Assembly (NCBI GenBank): GCA_003833135.1
Contig: QZLH01000275.1
Span: 53,035 to 104,676, forward strand
DNA: 51,642 bases
Reading direction: 5' to 3'
From: Oehlia diaphana
Taxonomy: Eukaryota; Glomeromycota; Glomeromycetes; Glomerales; Glomeraceae
This document shows, in pieces, positions 22,301 through 35,899 of this stretch. The position numbers and the translations under genes are program-made. The notes beneath the pieces were generated by a model that was not told the origin of the DNA, made no database searches, and saw nothing but the letters and a program-made list of their open reading frames with translations. Position 1 is the first letter of the stretch. Every line of letters starts with the position of its first letter.

Positions 22301-25300
22301 GTTGTCTCACAGTCTCATATGGACTGATCAAAAGATATTCAAGTAACCAATCATCCATATAATTGAAAAATGCATTTTGAACATATGCACCAACTGTTGA
22401 AGTGCATAACGCTTCAATTAATCCAAGGCACTCATATGCAATAGGGGGAGAATTTTGATTACTTTTAGCTAACTGAAATTATAAAATTTTTAAGAATTTT
22501 CGTAATTTACAAGTTAAAAGTTTCAATAGAAAAAGAAAAACAAAAGAATTTTCTACCTTTAAGATCTCTGAAATAGTATGTTCGATTCTAATTTGTGTAA
22601 ATGAATCTTGGATTTGATTCAATGAATATATAATTTCAAGGTGTGGTCGGACATGATCTGCAGTGTAAGTATCAGCAGCACGGATCAATTGATTTATAAA
22701 TTCTTCGGAAATTTCTTCATTGTTAATAGCAAAATGTTGAAAAATTTCTCGAGATGCAGCACCATCAATACAGTCTCGAATTTGCTTCATGAAGAAAATA
22801 TATTGAATATCTTCAGACTCGTTATGTTCGAAAATTAAATCATATTCGCTCCGACTTAATCTTAATAAAGTTTGAATTCCTGTTAATGAGGACGGATCTC
22901 GTTCTCTTTCCGATTCCCTATCACTAATTATATTAGCAACATCACAAGCTCTTAAAAGAGTACGTAAAGTAGTCAACAAATATCGAAAAGGAGGCAATGA
23001 AAATTTGTCACCCATTCTTCGTTTACGGGATTTTAATGGTTGCAATTCATCCAATAAGAATAATTTAACCAATTCTCCGATGAATCCTCGCTTAATCATA
23101 TATATACGTTCCGGTATACCAGAACTAGCAATATAAGACAGTAGATAGAAATATTGTTCAAAATTCCTCCACCAAATGTGTGCGGAAGGTAATAAATTAA
23201 GCAATGCCTCGCATAATTGAACGATCAGGCCCTTAGGATTACAAATTTGAGCTTGAGTTGAATCTAAATTCATAGACGAGTCTAAAATATCTTCATTATC
23301 AATAACAACAACTGTTTGTAAACCATAAGCTGTTGGATCTCCGTTACGGAGTGTTCTTAAAACAAACATTATTAAATCAACAATTTGTTCTCGAACATCT
23401 TGAACATAACAAGACATAAGAATTTGTTGAATGTAATTGGGATTATTATCGATAAGTCGACCAATTAACCATTTACATCCATACAAATGTGTTTGAAACA
23501 ATGATTTGAGAAATTCTACCCAGTTCTTTAGCTCGTGATTGTCTTTGGCACGTGAAAGTGTACCTAGCACAAACTCAGTAGCGAGCTGAATTGTACGAAG
23601 AACTAAATCTATTTCTTCTCCATTTACAGTAATTTTAGATTTCTCGGTAAAATCTATAGAATGAAGTACTGACCACATTAATTGAAAATAACCTGGATCG
23701 AAAATGTTTTTATCTTGAAGAAAGTTAATGTTTTCCTCCCAAATAGAACTATATATATCGGTAGGTACTTTGGCAACTTGTTCCTGCTCAGATTCTGTAT
23801 TGTTTTGATCACCAATTCTTTCATAGAAAAGCATATATGCGTTGTATTGTTTTGCAAACATTCTAGGAAGATTTTTTTGTGAGGCTGGATCCCATTGCAT
23901 TACATATTCTGGTCCTCCAAAACATTGTTTCGCAATTTCTTTTGGGTCGAATATTTCAACGTTGGAGTCATTAAATTGATACCATCTTCGCTCATTACTT
24001 TCATTATTTCCATTATTGTGCAAAGGCTTTCTTTCTTTAATGAAAGAGTAATAGTGTCCAGAATCTGCAGTACCAGTATGAACCAACACTCCAACCAACT
24101 CATATTCAAATTGACCTTTGTTTGTAACGTCAAATTTCATCTCATCAAGTTGACCTGACTCCTTTCTAATTAAATAGTCCAATGTATATGGTTCCATATT
24201 GATATTTGTTGGGAACTCAAAATATTCATTGATCTTGACACGTTTTAATAATTCCATGTCAAAATCAAATCTCTTCAAATTTACAATTAAATTTTTAGGA
24301 AGTTTTTTTATACAAGATCTGTATAAGAAACACAACCAAATTTTAGTTTTTCTAATTTTAGGAAAAATATATATATATAATAAACATAATTATAATATAC
24401 CGTTTTATAGCATCCACACTCTTGTTACATTTGGTACAGAAATATTGATTATCTAAATGGCATACAATTAAATTAAAATCGAATAAACAATAAAACAAAA
24501 AATAATAAATTTAAAATTACCTCCATCTAACAATTCGCCTTCAACTGAAAGTTCCAAACTTTCTTCAACGTTCTTCTTGTTTTTCACTTCGCAGTTTAAA
24601 ACATAAAATGATTCTTCTTTTTCAGATATATGGTCACAATCTCTCGATTTAATTTGCTGAACTGATGATCCACCAAAATGTTCTTTAAGAAGCATCGCCT
24701 GTGGTGTCCCTGAAACACTATTTTCCAAACGATCAAAAAGTCCATTGAAATATTCATCAACATCCATTTGAAGCGCTACATTTAATGGTTGTCCATCATA
24801 ATCTTTATAAGCATGACAAAATGTAGTGGCTTCGTAAGACTTCTTTTCACTTTCCTGCAAATTACCGAAAACAACTTGAAGTTGATAAAGAAGGTTATCA
24901 TCTTTATTATTATCAAGAACTGGCGTGTTAAATATACTTTGCCGGAAAAAAGCGTTCATATAAAATTGTTGTATAAGTGAATTAACATAACATGTCGCAC
25001 CAAGGTTCTGTAACCCAACATAACCAGCAGAAGATTTTTGAGCTGTTCTAGGACAATAATTCCAATTATCATTTAATTGATCACCCCTATCCAATTGCTT
25101 TAAATATAATTCCGTTATACGTAGAAAATTTTTTGGACAATATTTAACAAGCTGATTCAAAAGTTCTAATGCAGCATTTCTAGAAACTTCGAGTTTGCAC
25201 TTTGGAGGTAAGCACGAACCCGTGTGTTTAATCGTAGGAACTTGGAACAGACATTCATAAAATATTAAATCGAGTAACCTGTAATCAATTAAACGCAAAT

Positions 25301-28300
25301 TACTAAATATTAAAATCAAATAATAAAATATATTATAAATCCTTACGTACGTATCACCAGAAACACGTTTAAAATCCTGATATTCCGATACAATGATCGT
25401 CATCAATTTGATTAAACCAACTATTACAGTATCTTCGTTAGGAGAATTGAATTGCTAATATAAAATTTATTTCTTGTTAAATTTTTATTTACACTAGACG
25501 TCAAAAAACTCCACTAGAAATTCCATAAATTACCTCTTTAATTGGATGCTCTTTAATTTGCCGCTTAATATCGCTATATAGTGCAGGTAAACTAACACGA
25601 TTGGATTTTGTGACAAAATGCATTAAATTTCCCATTAATTCAAAATATTCTTTACTAGTGTCAACATAATTTTCCACGTCTGGCAAGAAAGACCATAATA
25701 ATGATAGAAAAGACTCAAGAGAAGTGGGGAGTTGGTTCGACAACGCATTCGAAGATTCTACAATGTCTTGACAAAACTGAAGAAGCATTTGAGACATCAG
25801 ATTCCTAGCTTCATCTGATCTGCATGCTACCAATGCCGTTATTAACCATTCACGCAAATTAGAATATTCAACAAAGCTAGATAAAGCTGAATCTTCACGC
25901 AAACATAAGCACAACAAAAGCTTCATGGCATATCGAATTATAATAAGATCTTCTCCGACTAAAATATTTATTGACTTGATAAAATATTTTTTTTATAACA
26001 TAACAAATTAGTATTAAACGGACTTTACCTTGTTTATGAGAAGGATCTACGCAATATCCAATAATATCAATTAATTTTGTTATTAAAGCATTCGATTCAA
26101 ATCGTTGGAAAACTGTCAAGCTCACAGATGAATTATCTAGAAGTTAACAAAACATTATATTAAACATAATTTGATATTAAGCGAAATAAATAAAATGGAT
26201 TTTTCTCTTACCAACTGCAAAATAGCTTATAACCTTCAATAAAAGGCCAAGACAGGCACGTTTAGTAACACTGTTTTGTTGGCAATTTACAATATTATTG
26301 CTATCATTTGCAGAACCTCGCACCATAAGTAAAGACAATAAATAATCTAGTCCTCCGTTTTCTACAAAACGCATACTCCATTCAGGTCCACTTTGAGTTT
26401 CATCTCCGTCTCTTAAAAGCCAATTTAATATTTGCAAAGAATATAATAATCTAAATGGAGAACGATTAACAAATAGTTCTTCCCATTTAACTGGTATTTC
26501 AAGTGATTTCAAAGCTTCCATAGACTTTATATGAGTAGGAAGCCTCATAAGAAGATCCCATATCTAGTTAATCAATATACATAATATATACACCTAAATG
26601 AATATACAATATACTAAATATAATAAATATACTAAATATTTAAAATAATATAAAACCTGTGACGAATAAGCTTCATCAAGTTCTAACATCAAGAAGAACT
26701 GATCAATGTATTTTGAAAGCATATTAATTGGAAGATCTGATTGCGTAATCTACAAAAAAAAAAAAAAATGAAAAAATATTAAACTACACGAAAATTACAT
26801 GACAAATGATATGTTATATATAAATATCATGCCTCCTCGGCAGTATCTTCAGCTTTGTCAGACTCTAAACCATTTTTTATGTCCGTAGTGCGTTTCATGG
26901 CCATGAAAGACTGTCGATCAACTACTTTTAGTTTTTTCAGTGTCATTCCGTTTTGATCAGTATTTAATTCTTTTCCTGATGTAATTAATCTTATCATTCC
27001 AGGTCGAGTTGATCCCACACGTGAAGCAATTTTTTGTCTTAACGATAATACAGTTTCAGTTGGATGAATTTGAATTTCAAAACCACGGTTCGCCTAAAAT
27101 AAGTAAAAAAAAAATGAATAAGAATAAAAAATAATTTAATAAAACTATAATTTAAAAACTTACACCCGCATGTGTTATTGTTACTTTTACAGTAATCATT
27201 TCTGCTTCATTAAGCATGCTATGTTTTTTCACGATGTTAAGATCCATGGGAGAATCGCTGTATTTAGTATCAAATAAGTCCATAAAAGATTTTAACACTT
27301 CGAGACACCTCTTAAATTTTAAAGCATTTGAATCTTGATTTTCTAATGACAATGACGCTTGGACTAAGTTAGATATGGTGATATTGTTATCCATTGTTGA
27401 GAAGGCAAGAGATCGAGACAACCCGTTAGCAGCGGTAAACAGATGTGCAACACATTTGTCTACCAAAGCTTCGCGATGCTGGCGCGCAAGATTAATGTGA
27501 TTTTCCAATTTTTTATCCGTCTGAAGAGTAAATTCACAGATCAACGATATGTAACCACAACTCTGAATACAAAATCAATGAATAACTGACAACAATGACA
27601 ACATTGAGCCCACACCCACATTCAAATATAAATAAACCAAAAAGACAATAGCCTCATTGCCCACAGATTCCTCTTCCGCACGTAAAGCAATATCCCATAT
27701 TAAATCAATTCCAACAAGATCACCTTGTACAATAATACTAAGCTGATTTTGTGACTGAGGATTAGGTGACGTCTAAAATAATTAAATGTATTACTAACTT
27801 TAGCAAAAATAATTGAAATATCTCAAGTATTTTGTAACGTACCGAACGTAACCTTCCATTTTTCGCATTAACTTTAAGTAAACAGTTTTTGGCATATTTA
27901 AATGCTTGGTCTGATAAATATCTAACATCTAACTCAGGCAAACGATTATTAAAAAAATGACTCGTAAAATGATCATATTCAATGATATGATCGAAATATG
28001 AAAATGCCTCATCCTGTTCTTGTTTTCCAATTGGATCAACTATTAAACAGTTCCATATTACATCAGTCTGTGCTGTAGAGGTAAAAAATGGGATGGTTTC
28101 ATAATTTGCAACCCATTGTAAAAATTGCAAACGTGAAATTAGTTGATCTCTTAATATTGCTGCTCTTGACGGAGAGAGTAAAACCGTCGAAGATGAAGTA
28201 GTATATGATATGTTACGATCTTTTTTTTTTAAGCAAAATTAAATTATTAATTATACATGAAGAAAAAATATTAATAAATATTTTAAACTCTCACCAAGAT

Positions 28301-31300
28301 CCATGCTAAATGAGCTATAGCTCCTATCAGCACAAACTTTTACAGTTTTAGTCCAATGCTCCAAATCATCCAAAAACAATTGTGGTAGATTCACTCCAGT
28401 TATTAGATGATGAAGATATCCATTGGTAGTCGTGGAAGGATTTGGAAACGGAGGAGCTTTTATATACAAATTAATATTACTTTATGATTTTATTTCTTCC
28501 ACTTTTTTTTAAAAAACAGAATTACCAATAAATTTTATAACTTACAAATAATCCTTGTTAATATTCTTAATGCCCATACTGTTCCTGGGTCATGCCTCTT
28601 CAAACAATCGATGCACATATCTAATAGCGCGTTGCGATCCTCCTGACGAGTATCACCTTGTAACAATTCTGTTAAAACAGTACAAGCATTTTGCGTAATT
28701 TCTGGGTCAATAGTTGATATAGTTGAAGCAGAAGAACCAGCCGTCGGTGATAACACTTCTGCATTCATTAATACTGGTACAGGAACAGAGGAATCACATA
28801 GAATACGCCATAATATTCGGTGAGCTTCGAAAGAAATATGACTGACAAGCTTATAAATTGGAAGAAAAATAATTATGATTAATTAAATATCAAGGCTCAA
28901 TAATACATAATTTTAATATTTACCACTCCTCCTACTCTTACGCAGGTCATTGTAGACTGCACCAATGTTCTTATTAACAGATATGTCTGTGTTTCAATAA
29001 AACTCATGGGCATTTTCATTAATTTTTGAAACAAATAATCTCTTTGATCCTGACTCAATGAATCTGAAATTTCAATTAAAACTTGGCAAACACCGTGAAT
29101 TATACTACGATGTTGATTCCCATCAATTGGAGACCATACAATATCCAATTCACGAGTCGTTAGCGTACGAGTATGTATCATAAAAGTTAAAATATCAGTA
29201 CACCGTTGTACAATTTCCAAATGAATGTTAGATCCAAATATATATTCTAGAATTGCATATTCCTGTAATTTTTCATTAAGCACACTGTAAACATACATCA
29301 ACATATATATATATAATATTAAATATATTAATATTTAAATAAGCCAAGATTTTAATGGAAAATGTTTCTAATAATTTTATAATAAAAATACCGATGAATT
29401 TTGTCGGAAGGGTTTTCCTCATCCACTTGAATAGCATCGTCCTCGCCATCAATGCTCAAACTTCTTTTTCGAGCATTACCTCTACGTCTACTCTTTTTAA
29501 GTACTCTTGCTTGTTTTAGACCTAAAATAAGAGCTTCTTTAATTTCATTTAAACCTGTTAATCGCAAGTCCAATCTTGAAGTCTTCAATAAGCGAACTGC
29601 AATATCAATTTTCAATTGGGCACTCCTAATAACTTGTTGTTCATCGGGTACCTCCTGATATAGCATATAATCGCTATCATCATCGTCATCTTCATCTGAC
29701 GACATCATTGGGTGATAGTTCCTCTCAATATCCTTGACTGTACCAGAAACAGATGAAGGTAAAGTTAATATCATGGATGTGACCATGTGAACAATATTTG
29801 GGATTAATTTTTTATCTTGACGGATAAGCCATTCTTCAGGTATGTTTATAATTTGATCGTATACGCAATTTGCAACCTTCATTACAAATTGTCTAAAATC
29901 CACATTATTAGGGACATATGGACCAATCTAATAAAACGATTAAAATTAGAATCATTAATATTATTTATTGAGAAACAAAGTTATTATAATTAAATTACCT
30001 TGTGAATCATTCTGATAACACCATGAACGTCTTTCAGATCGAGATTGTTAAAGCGGTGAGTATCGATTCGTATCGAACGCGTTTCGTCGACATAACCTAG
30101 AGCACGGAGGACGGCCTCTAATCCACCATTACCGACAAACGTATTTATTGATTCGTATTGGTACTGGGATATACGTGGTTCCAACTTTGGAATTGGGAAC
30201 AGGTGCCAAGCAACATGAAAGGCTTTATCAGCACAAATTACTAATGAGAAACCATCTTAAATTATAAAATCTTCATTGATTTCTTTTGAACCTGTTCCAT
30301 TGCAATAATATCACTTGAATCATCGTATTCTCCAATCTAAATAACATAAGCAATTAAGAATTAGTCATTTGATAATATTAATTACTGGGTAAGTTTAGGG
30401 TCCGTCTGCAAGATTTCAAAATATGCTAATAACTTTGAAATCCAGTCTACAAACCTCATCATTAACTATTCCCACCATGACTGAATTTACACCTACATCT
30501 AATCGCCTTGTATCAAATCGACTATCAAATCTACGATAAAACGTAGCATTTTCATCTCCTAATATACGAGACACTGCATCCTGCATATGTTCTGAAAGCG
30601 GAAACTCATCTTCGCTAACATTCATTGACTCCGGTTCTTCGATAAGTCGAATAGAGATTTGGAGAACTTTTGTCAAAAATGATTGAATTGTGCTCGCAAT
30701 AATGTTTGCTTGTGCGGGTGCTACAGTGGGGTAGCTTTTTAAAATATATGTACACATAAATTAATATCAAATAAATAAAATAATGATAAACTTTAAGAAT
30801 TTAAATCTAATATAAATACCCCCGATTTAATAATACAATTGCAAATTTTGGAAACCATTCTCTATACATTAAATCAATGAAATGTTGTTTAGTGTCTAAG
30901 CTATTGTGACCAGAGATAATGAGATCTCCAAAATCATTAAATTTATTGAGTATTTTGCAAGGATTTGCTAAGAGAAACAAAATAATTATGATCAATAAAA
31001 TTAATAATAAAATAAATTCTTATTTAAGATTAAAAAAAAATACAAACGTTCTTTTAATTGACTAATATAACTTTCATAGTTATTAAGAGGATAGTCTTCA
31101 TCCTTTGTACCCCGCCGTCGTGAACCAGTAGCTGAGGTTTGTGAATGTCTTCTTCGCTGACCGGGTTCGCTGTCGTCGTCGACATCATCAGACACATAGT
31201 CTTCATCCTCGGATGATGAAGCCATATGCCGATGTTCTTTACGACTATTCCGACCACGATGAGAAGAATGCTGTTGCCTAGATGTTTCTGATGCCAAGGC

Positions 31301-31699
31301 AACGCGCTTCTTTGGATGCTGTTCATGATCTCGACGGGACACATGTGTGATTGGTTTTGTTACTACACAGTCTTCTTCATGACCCTCATATTCTTCTACT
31401 ATCTCTTCATCGATATCTTCAATGTCGTCGTCTTCATCATCATCATCATCATCATCCAATTCATCATCATCTTCACTGCTGCTCTCCTCTTTAATATTTT
31501 GACGACCCACAAGATCTTCGCTCTTTTCTGACAAGTTTTCTTTTTCACTGTTTGCTCCATCCAAATCGTCCTCAATTATTACCTCGTTATCCATTTCTTC
31601 ATTCTTCAAGGTTTGATTTTCTACTCCCTCTTTCACGTCAAGACCAGTAATCTCTTCCTGTTCAAGAGTTTTCCGGTCTACGGGTAGCTTTTGTGACAT
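19307..31699 (-). CDS. USP34: Very large ubiquitin carboxyl-terminal hydrolase, USP34 type
   Basis: Cysteine protease removing ubiquitin from substrates. I model 35 exons, first 31048-31699, last 19307-19558, adding to 3,254 codons in consistent phase. Order: acidic Ser/Asp-rich N-terminus (poly-Asp near 31440); long alpha-helical repeat region; ubiquitin-like domain in exon 27 kb (26833-27093, about residues 1218-1304); then the USP core. Catalytic residues: Cys1761 in GLQNLGATCYVNS (24990-24992), His2023 in HTGTADSGHYYSF, Asp2052 in WYQFNDSNVEIF. The zinc-finger C-terminal pair is CTKC. In the first pair only one Cys is present (KSRDCDH), as I recall for USP34. The phrases FLQDKNIF and CFGGPEYVM and a long helical C-terminus also point to USP34 rather than USP9X. 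One junction (exon 4, 30315-30336) only keeps frame with a weak GTGATA donor. One intron has a GC donor. Confidence 0.93.
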
Positions 31700-31834
31700 A
31701 AGGAGATTGGACTTTAAAAGTTCGTATAAATACAAATTAATGCTGTCAACTTAAACAACACAAATTATATAATTTTGTAAAGTATAGTAAAGTTCTTGAT
31801 CGTTTACAAGATCTAGGGCCAGTAAGCAAAAAAC

Positions 31835-31840
31835 ACGCGT
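31835..31840. promoter_or_regulatory. MCB-like ACGCGT within ACACGCGTGTGT
   Basis: A palindromic ACACGCGTGTGT core lies about 135 bp upstream of the USP34-like start. ACGCGT is the MluI cell-cycle box bound by MBF in yeasts. This is suggestive only. Confidence 0.25.
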
Positions 31841-32381
31841 GTGTGATGAGTGTACAAATAATGCTGTCCTCAAACAACGAATGCGGTGTAGACTTTGAGT
31901 TACTAAAAAGTATATATCCCGAATTCAAAATACACGGAGCAGTTAACGATTCGAACTGAATAGAAATCGCGTTACCCTCCAAAAACAGATTGGCCCGAGA
32001 GTTAAAAAAAAATATATATATATATATATTGAAAGCCACTCGTTCAATAAAGGGAGAAGGGATAATTGTCAAGATAGCGAACTTTGAGTTTTTATTTATC
32101 AGTACTACAAATCCTGTGATACATTTAGACTAATATTTAATGACGGAATACAAACGATAAGCCGCAGCAGATTTTGTGATATTTGAGAAATGATTTATTT
32201 ATAATGATTCAGAACAATCACAAAATTGTGTGTTACACGAATATACAATTCTTCTGTAACGTGGGAATTATTCTTCTTTGATTCCTTATTGGCTAGCTAT
32301 TGTTTAACTTGAAAAAGCAATAATCTTTTTACTAAGCTTTTTTTCCAGATTGATGAGTGATTAACAATCTCATAAATTGCG

Positions 32382-32391
32382 ATTGGCCAAT
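32382..32391. promoter_or_regulatory. Inverted double CCAAT box, ATTGGCCAAT
   Basis: A perfect palindrome ATTGGCCAAT lies about 160 bp upstream of the fumarylacetoacetase start. CCAAT is bound by the Hap2/3/5 (NF-Y) complex in fungi. Further ATTGG occurs near 32288. Confidence 0.35.
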
Positions 32392-32550
32392 TTACAATGT
32401 ATCACAACGATAATCTTTAAGGTCCTGTGATTTAGTTTAATACTTTTAATACTGCATGCTATATGTAGGGTAAGTAAGTGGTGATCAGTTGTTAATTCTT
32501 AGTTTTTTTTTTGTTATTCTCACAGTCATCTAATTTCCAAAAAAAAAACC

Positions 32551-34560
32551 ATGCAATCCTTTATACATGTTCCTCCCAATTCACATTTTCCCATCCAAAA
32601 TTTACCATTTGGAATTTTTTCTACCCAACAAAATGTAAGATAAAATTAGGTTCATTTATTAATCATTTCCTAATTTTAATTCAAATATAGCTTTCGCCAC
32701 GAGTTGGTGTTGCCATAGGTGATCAAATATTAGACTTGACTGTCATAGAAACTTTATTCGAAAAATATGTTCCAGAATTGAAGAATCCATCAAACGTTTT
32801 TTCTCAGGTAATGAACTAAAACATGATTAATAATTTCCTAGCTTAGTACGATTTCATTGTAACTTCTGTGTTTTTTTATAGCCCTCTTTAAACTCGTTTA
32901 TGTCATTAGGAAAACCAATATGGCAAGCTACACGAAGATTTTTACAAAGCATTTTATCTCATGATAATCCAGAATTACAAGACAACGAGGAGCTTAGACA
33001 AAAAGCTTTCGTGGCGCAGCAATCGGCTAGAATGCATCTGCCAGCTCATATCGGAGACTATACAGATTTTTACGCTTCGAAAGAACATGCAACCAATGTT
33101 GGTACTATGTTTAGGGGTAAAGACAATGCATTGATGCAAAATTGGTGAGCATTTAGTGAAATTTTCTGTCGAATTGCCTTTATTTTATCAAAATTTTATT
33201 TTTTTAAGTTGCGAAACTTAATTTTTATTAATTTTTTTTTAAAACTAAATAAATTTTATAAGGGTATATTTGCCGGTTGGATATCACGGACGGTCTTCCT
33301 CTATTGTTATCTCTGGAACAGATATTGTTCGCCCATGTGGACAAATATCACCTGAAAAAAATCAGCCTCCAATTTTCGGTCCTTCCGCCAAATTGGATTT
33401 TGAACTAGAAATGGTAAAGCATAACTTTTATAAACAATAAAAGAAGAGTCTAATTCTATACATTGGAGTCAAATTTATTAGGCATTTTTTATTGGATCGG
33501 GTAATAAGCTTGGAGCGCGGATTCCGATTGATCAAGCAAACAACCATATATTCGGATTGGTTTTGATGAATGATTGGAGTGGTAAATAATTTAATTGTAT
33601 AAATTTAGTATTTACTATTCACTTTTCTTTCAATTTATTTAGTCAGATAAAAAAATATTTTCTTAATAGCTCGGGATATTCAAGGCAGGTTTACTACTAA
33701 ATATTTTTATTTGAACTACAAATGATAAAAAAAATTAATTATTCGTCGATTATATTATTAGCTTGGGAATATGTACCTCTAGGTAAGAATATTTATTAAT
33801 TTAAACTTTTAATTTATAAAATTCAACATAAATATATGTGTTTTTTAGGACCATTTTTGGGTAAAAACTTTGGTACAACTATTTCGCCATGGGTCGTTAC
33901 ATTAGATTCTTTGGAGCCATTTTTAGTTAATGGACCTATTCAGGTTTACATCTAATATATATATTTGTTTTATATATACGTATTTTTCTTTTTAAATAAT
34001 CTCTTAAATCTATTCGTTTATAGGATCCAGCTCCTTTACCCTATCTTAAAGACAATATTCCATCAGCATATGATATTCATTTGGAAGTAAAAATTAAACG
34101 TAGATATTAATATTTATCTTCGAAATTCGATTAGTATAAGTTAAACAACATTTTTTTTATTGAATAGCAAATAATAGTGATTCTTTCAAGACGCTAACGA
34201 GATCAAATTTAAGGTATATGTACTGGTCTCTGAAACAACAACTTGCTCATCATACAGTAAATGGCTGCAATACACGCCCTGGTGATTTATGTGGCACCGG
34301 TACTATTAGCGGACCTGTAAGTTTTTTCATACTATACATTTTAAAATTTCCCTGAATAAATAGTTTTTAATTTTTAGACCGAAGATTCTAGAGGATCTTT
34401 ATTAGAAATTACATGGAACGGTCAAAATGAAGTTGATGGAATTAAAAGAAAATTTATTGAAGATGGAGACGAAATAGTATTAACAGGATATTGTCAGGGA
34501 GAAGGTTACTTAGTTGGATTTGGGGAATGTTACGGTAAAATTTTACCTGCGTTACAATAG
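32551..34560 (+). CDS. Fumarylacetoacetase (tyrosine degradation)
   Basis: Hydrolyses 4-fumarylacetoacetate to fumarate and acetoacetate, the last step of tyrosine/phenylalanine catabolism. Exons: 32551-32634, 32691-32807, 32882-33144, 33263-33413, 33482-33581, 33670-33684, 33762-33782, 33849-33943, 34024-34099, 34168-34316, 34378-34560; 1,254 nt, 417 aa (human FAH 419). Catalytic and metal residues are conserved with a constant +3 offset from human: Asp129 and His136 (GDYTDF...EHATN), Glu202 and Glu204 (FELEM), Asp236 (LMNDWSARD), Lys256 (FLGKNFGTT). Also PVGYHGR and HHTVNGCN...RPGDL...GTISGP. Two successive micro-exons of 15 and 21 nt encode ARDIQ and AWEYVPL; the intron between them starts with GC (CAAG|GCAGGT). 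Frame is intact throughout. Confidence 0.98.
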
Positions 34561-34925
34561 GATATTATAATCTAAATTTATTTTGTACGATATTGCTTTT
34601 TTTTTTTAAAAAAAAAAAATAAAGATAGTACTTATTATTTTACTGTCAAATTCACTTTGACACTAAGATAAAATTTGAATTTTTAAGTTGTACACAAACT
34701 CAAAATCTGTCAACTGTGACATTTGCTTCTAAAACAGGTTTTTCCCAAATTCAACAAAATGGTGTAACAATACATGATTTTAAAATTTGATTTGCATAGG
34801 TTTAAAAAAACTTTATTGTAATAAATAAATTTTCATTTATTTACAATATAATCAATTAACAGAATACATAATAATAGTAAATGAAATAATTATTTTAAAA
34901 ATTACTATTAATATTTCTCTAAATG
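34561..34925. other. 3' flank of fumarylacetoacetase
   Basis: Begins with a T11/A11 homopolymer palindrome (34593-34620), which may sit in the 3' untranslated region. A GCATAGGTTTAAAAAAAC segment near 34793 resembles the terminal inverted repeat of the adjacent element, and 34818-34850 forms an A/T hairpin (ATTGTAATAAATAAA and its complement). Confidence 0.45.
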
Positions 34926-35126
34926 CATAGGTTGAATAGATGCCATTGTCACAAAATTTGCCTGAAATTATTCTGGCAAATTGAGAATTATCCCAGTAAA
35001 TTGGGGTAAATTGTATTACAATTTTGGGATAATGGAGGACTTATAATTTGGCAAATTTTGTCAAATTGGCACCAATCTGCAGAATTCCTAATTCAAATGT
35101 TAAGAAATTTTTCAGTAAATGATCAT

Positions 35127-35440
35127 TAAATTGTGGGAAATTTTAGGTAAATTTTTAGTAATGTTATGTAAATGTAATGTAAATTGTGTAAATTTTAGGC
35201 AAATTTTTAGTAATTTTATGCAAACGTAATGCAAATTGTGGTGAATTTAATCAAATTTTTAGTAATATTATAAAATGTAATGTAAATTGTGGTAAATTAT
35301 AATGAATTTTAGAATTTTATGCAAACATAATGCAAATTGTGATAAATTGTAGTGTATTTTTAGTAATATTATGTAAATTGTTGAAAATTTAGGTAAATTT
35401 TTCAGTAATATTATGCAAACATAATGCAAATTATGGAAAA
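35127..35440. repeat. About 52-bp minisatellite
   Basis: Five to six degenerate copies of a unit containing AGGTAAATTTTTAGTAAT, then TTATGCAAACGTAATGCAAA and TTGTGG. Copies differ mainly by A/G and C/T changes and small deletions. It lies inside element 1. Confidence 0.75.
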
Positions 35441-35899
35441 TTATGATAAATATTACATTTTTTTATAAAATATTGGCTAAATTTTGAATAATTTAGTAAA
35501 ATTTAGGATAATTTTAGACAATTGAGTGAAAATGTTTTGCCAATTTTAAACAATTGAACATAAACAGATATTTTCAGAGATAATTTTGCAATAATTTCAG
35601 ACAATTGAATGAAATTTAGTAAATTTAGTAATAATTTTAACCAATTTAGTGTAAATGCTGTGACAATTTAAAATATTGATTTAATAATTTTATATAATTT
35701 ATTAGTATAATATTATTTATTAACAAATGCACAATTATTATTTAATAATAAAAAAAATATAGACCTATATTCATCAAATATCCAATGATCTATAAGTAAA
35801 CTACACCTCTAATTTATTCATGTATCTAACGTCTAATACCAAAGTAGAAGCTGATGAAAACTTATAAAAAAGAAAGCAAAGAAACATTTAGTATTGTTT

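Larger units (their letters stand above)
31700..32550. promoter_or_regulatory. Shared divergent promoter region
   Basis: An 850-bp intergenic region separates the start codons of the USP34-like gene (minus strand) and fumarylacetoacetase (plus strand), so it must carry both promoters. It contains an (AT)n run near 32013-32028 and the two candidate sites listed separately. The 108-codon minus frame at 31746-32072 has no support. Confidence 0.6.
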
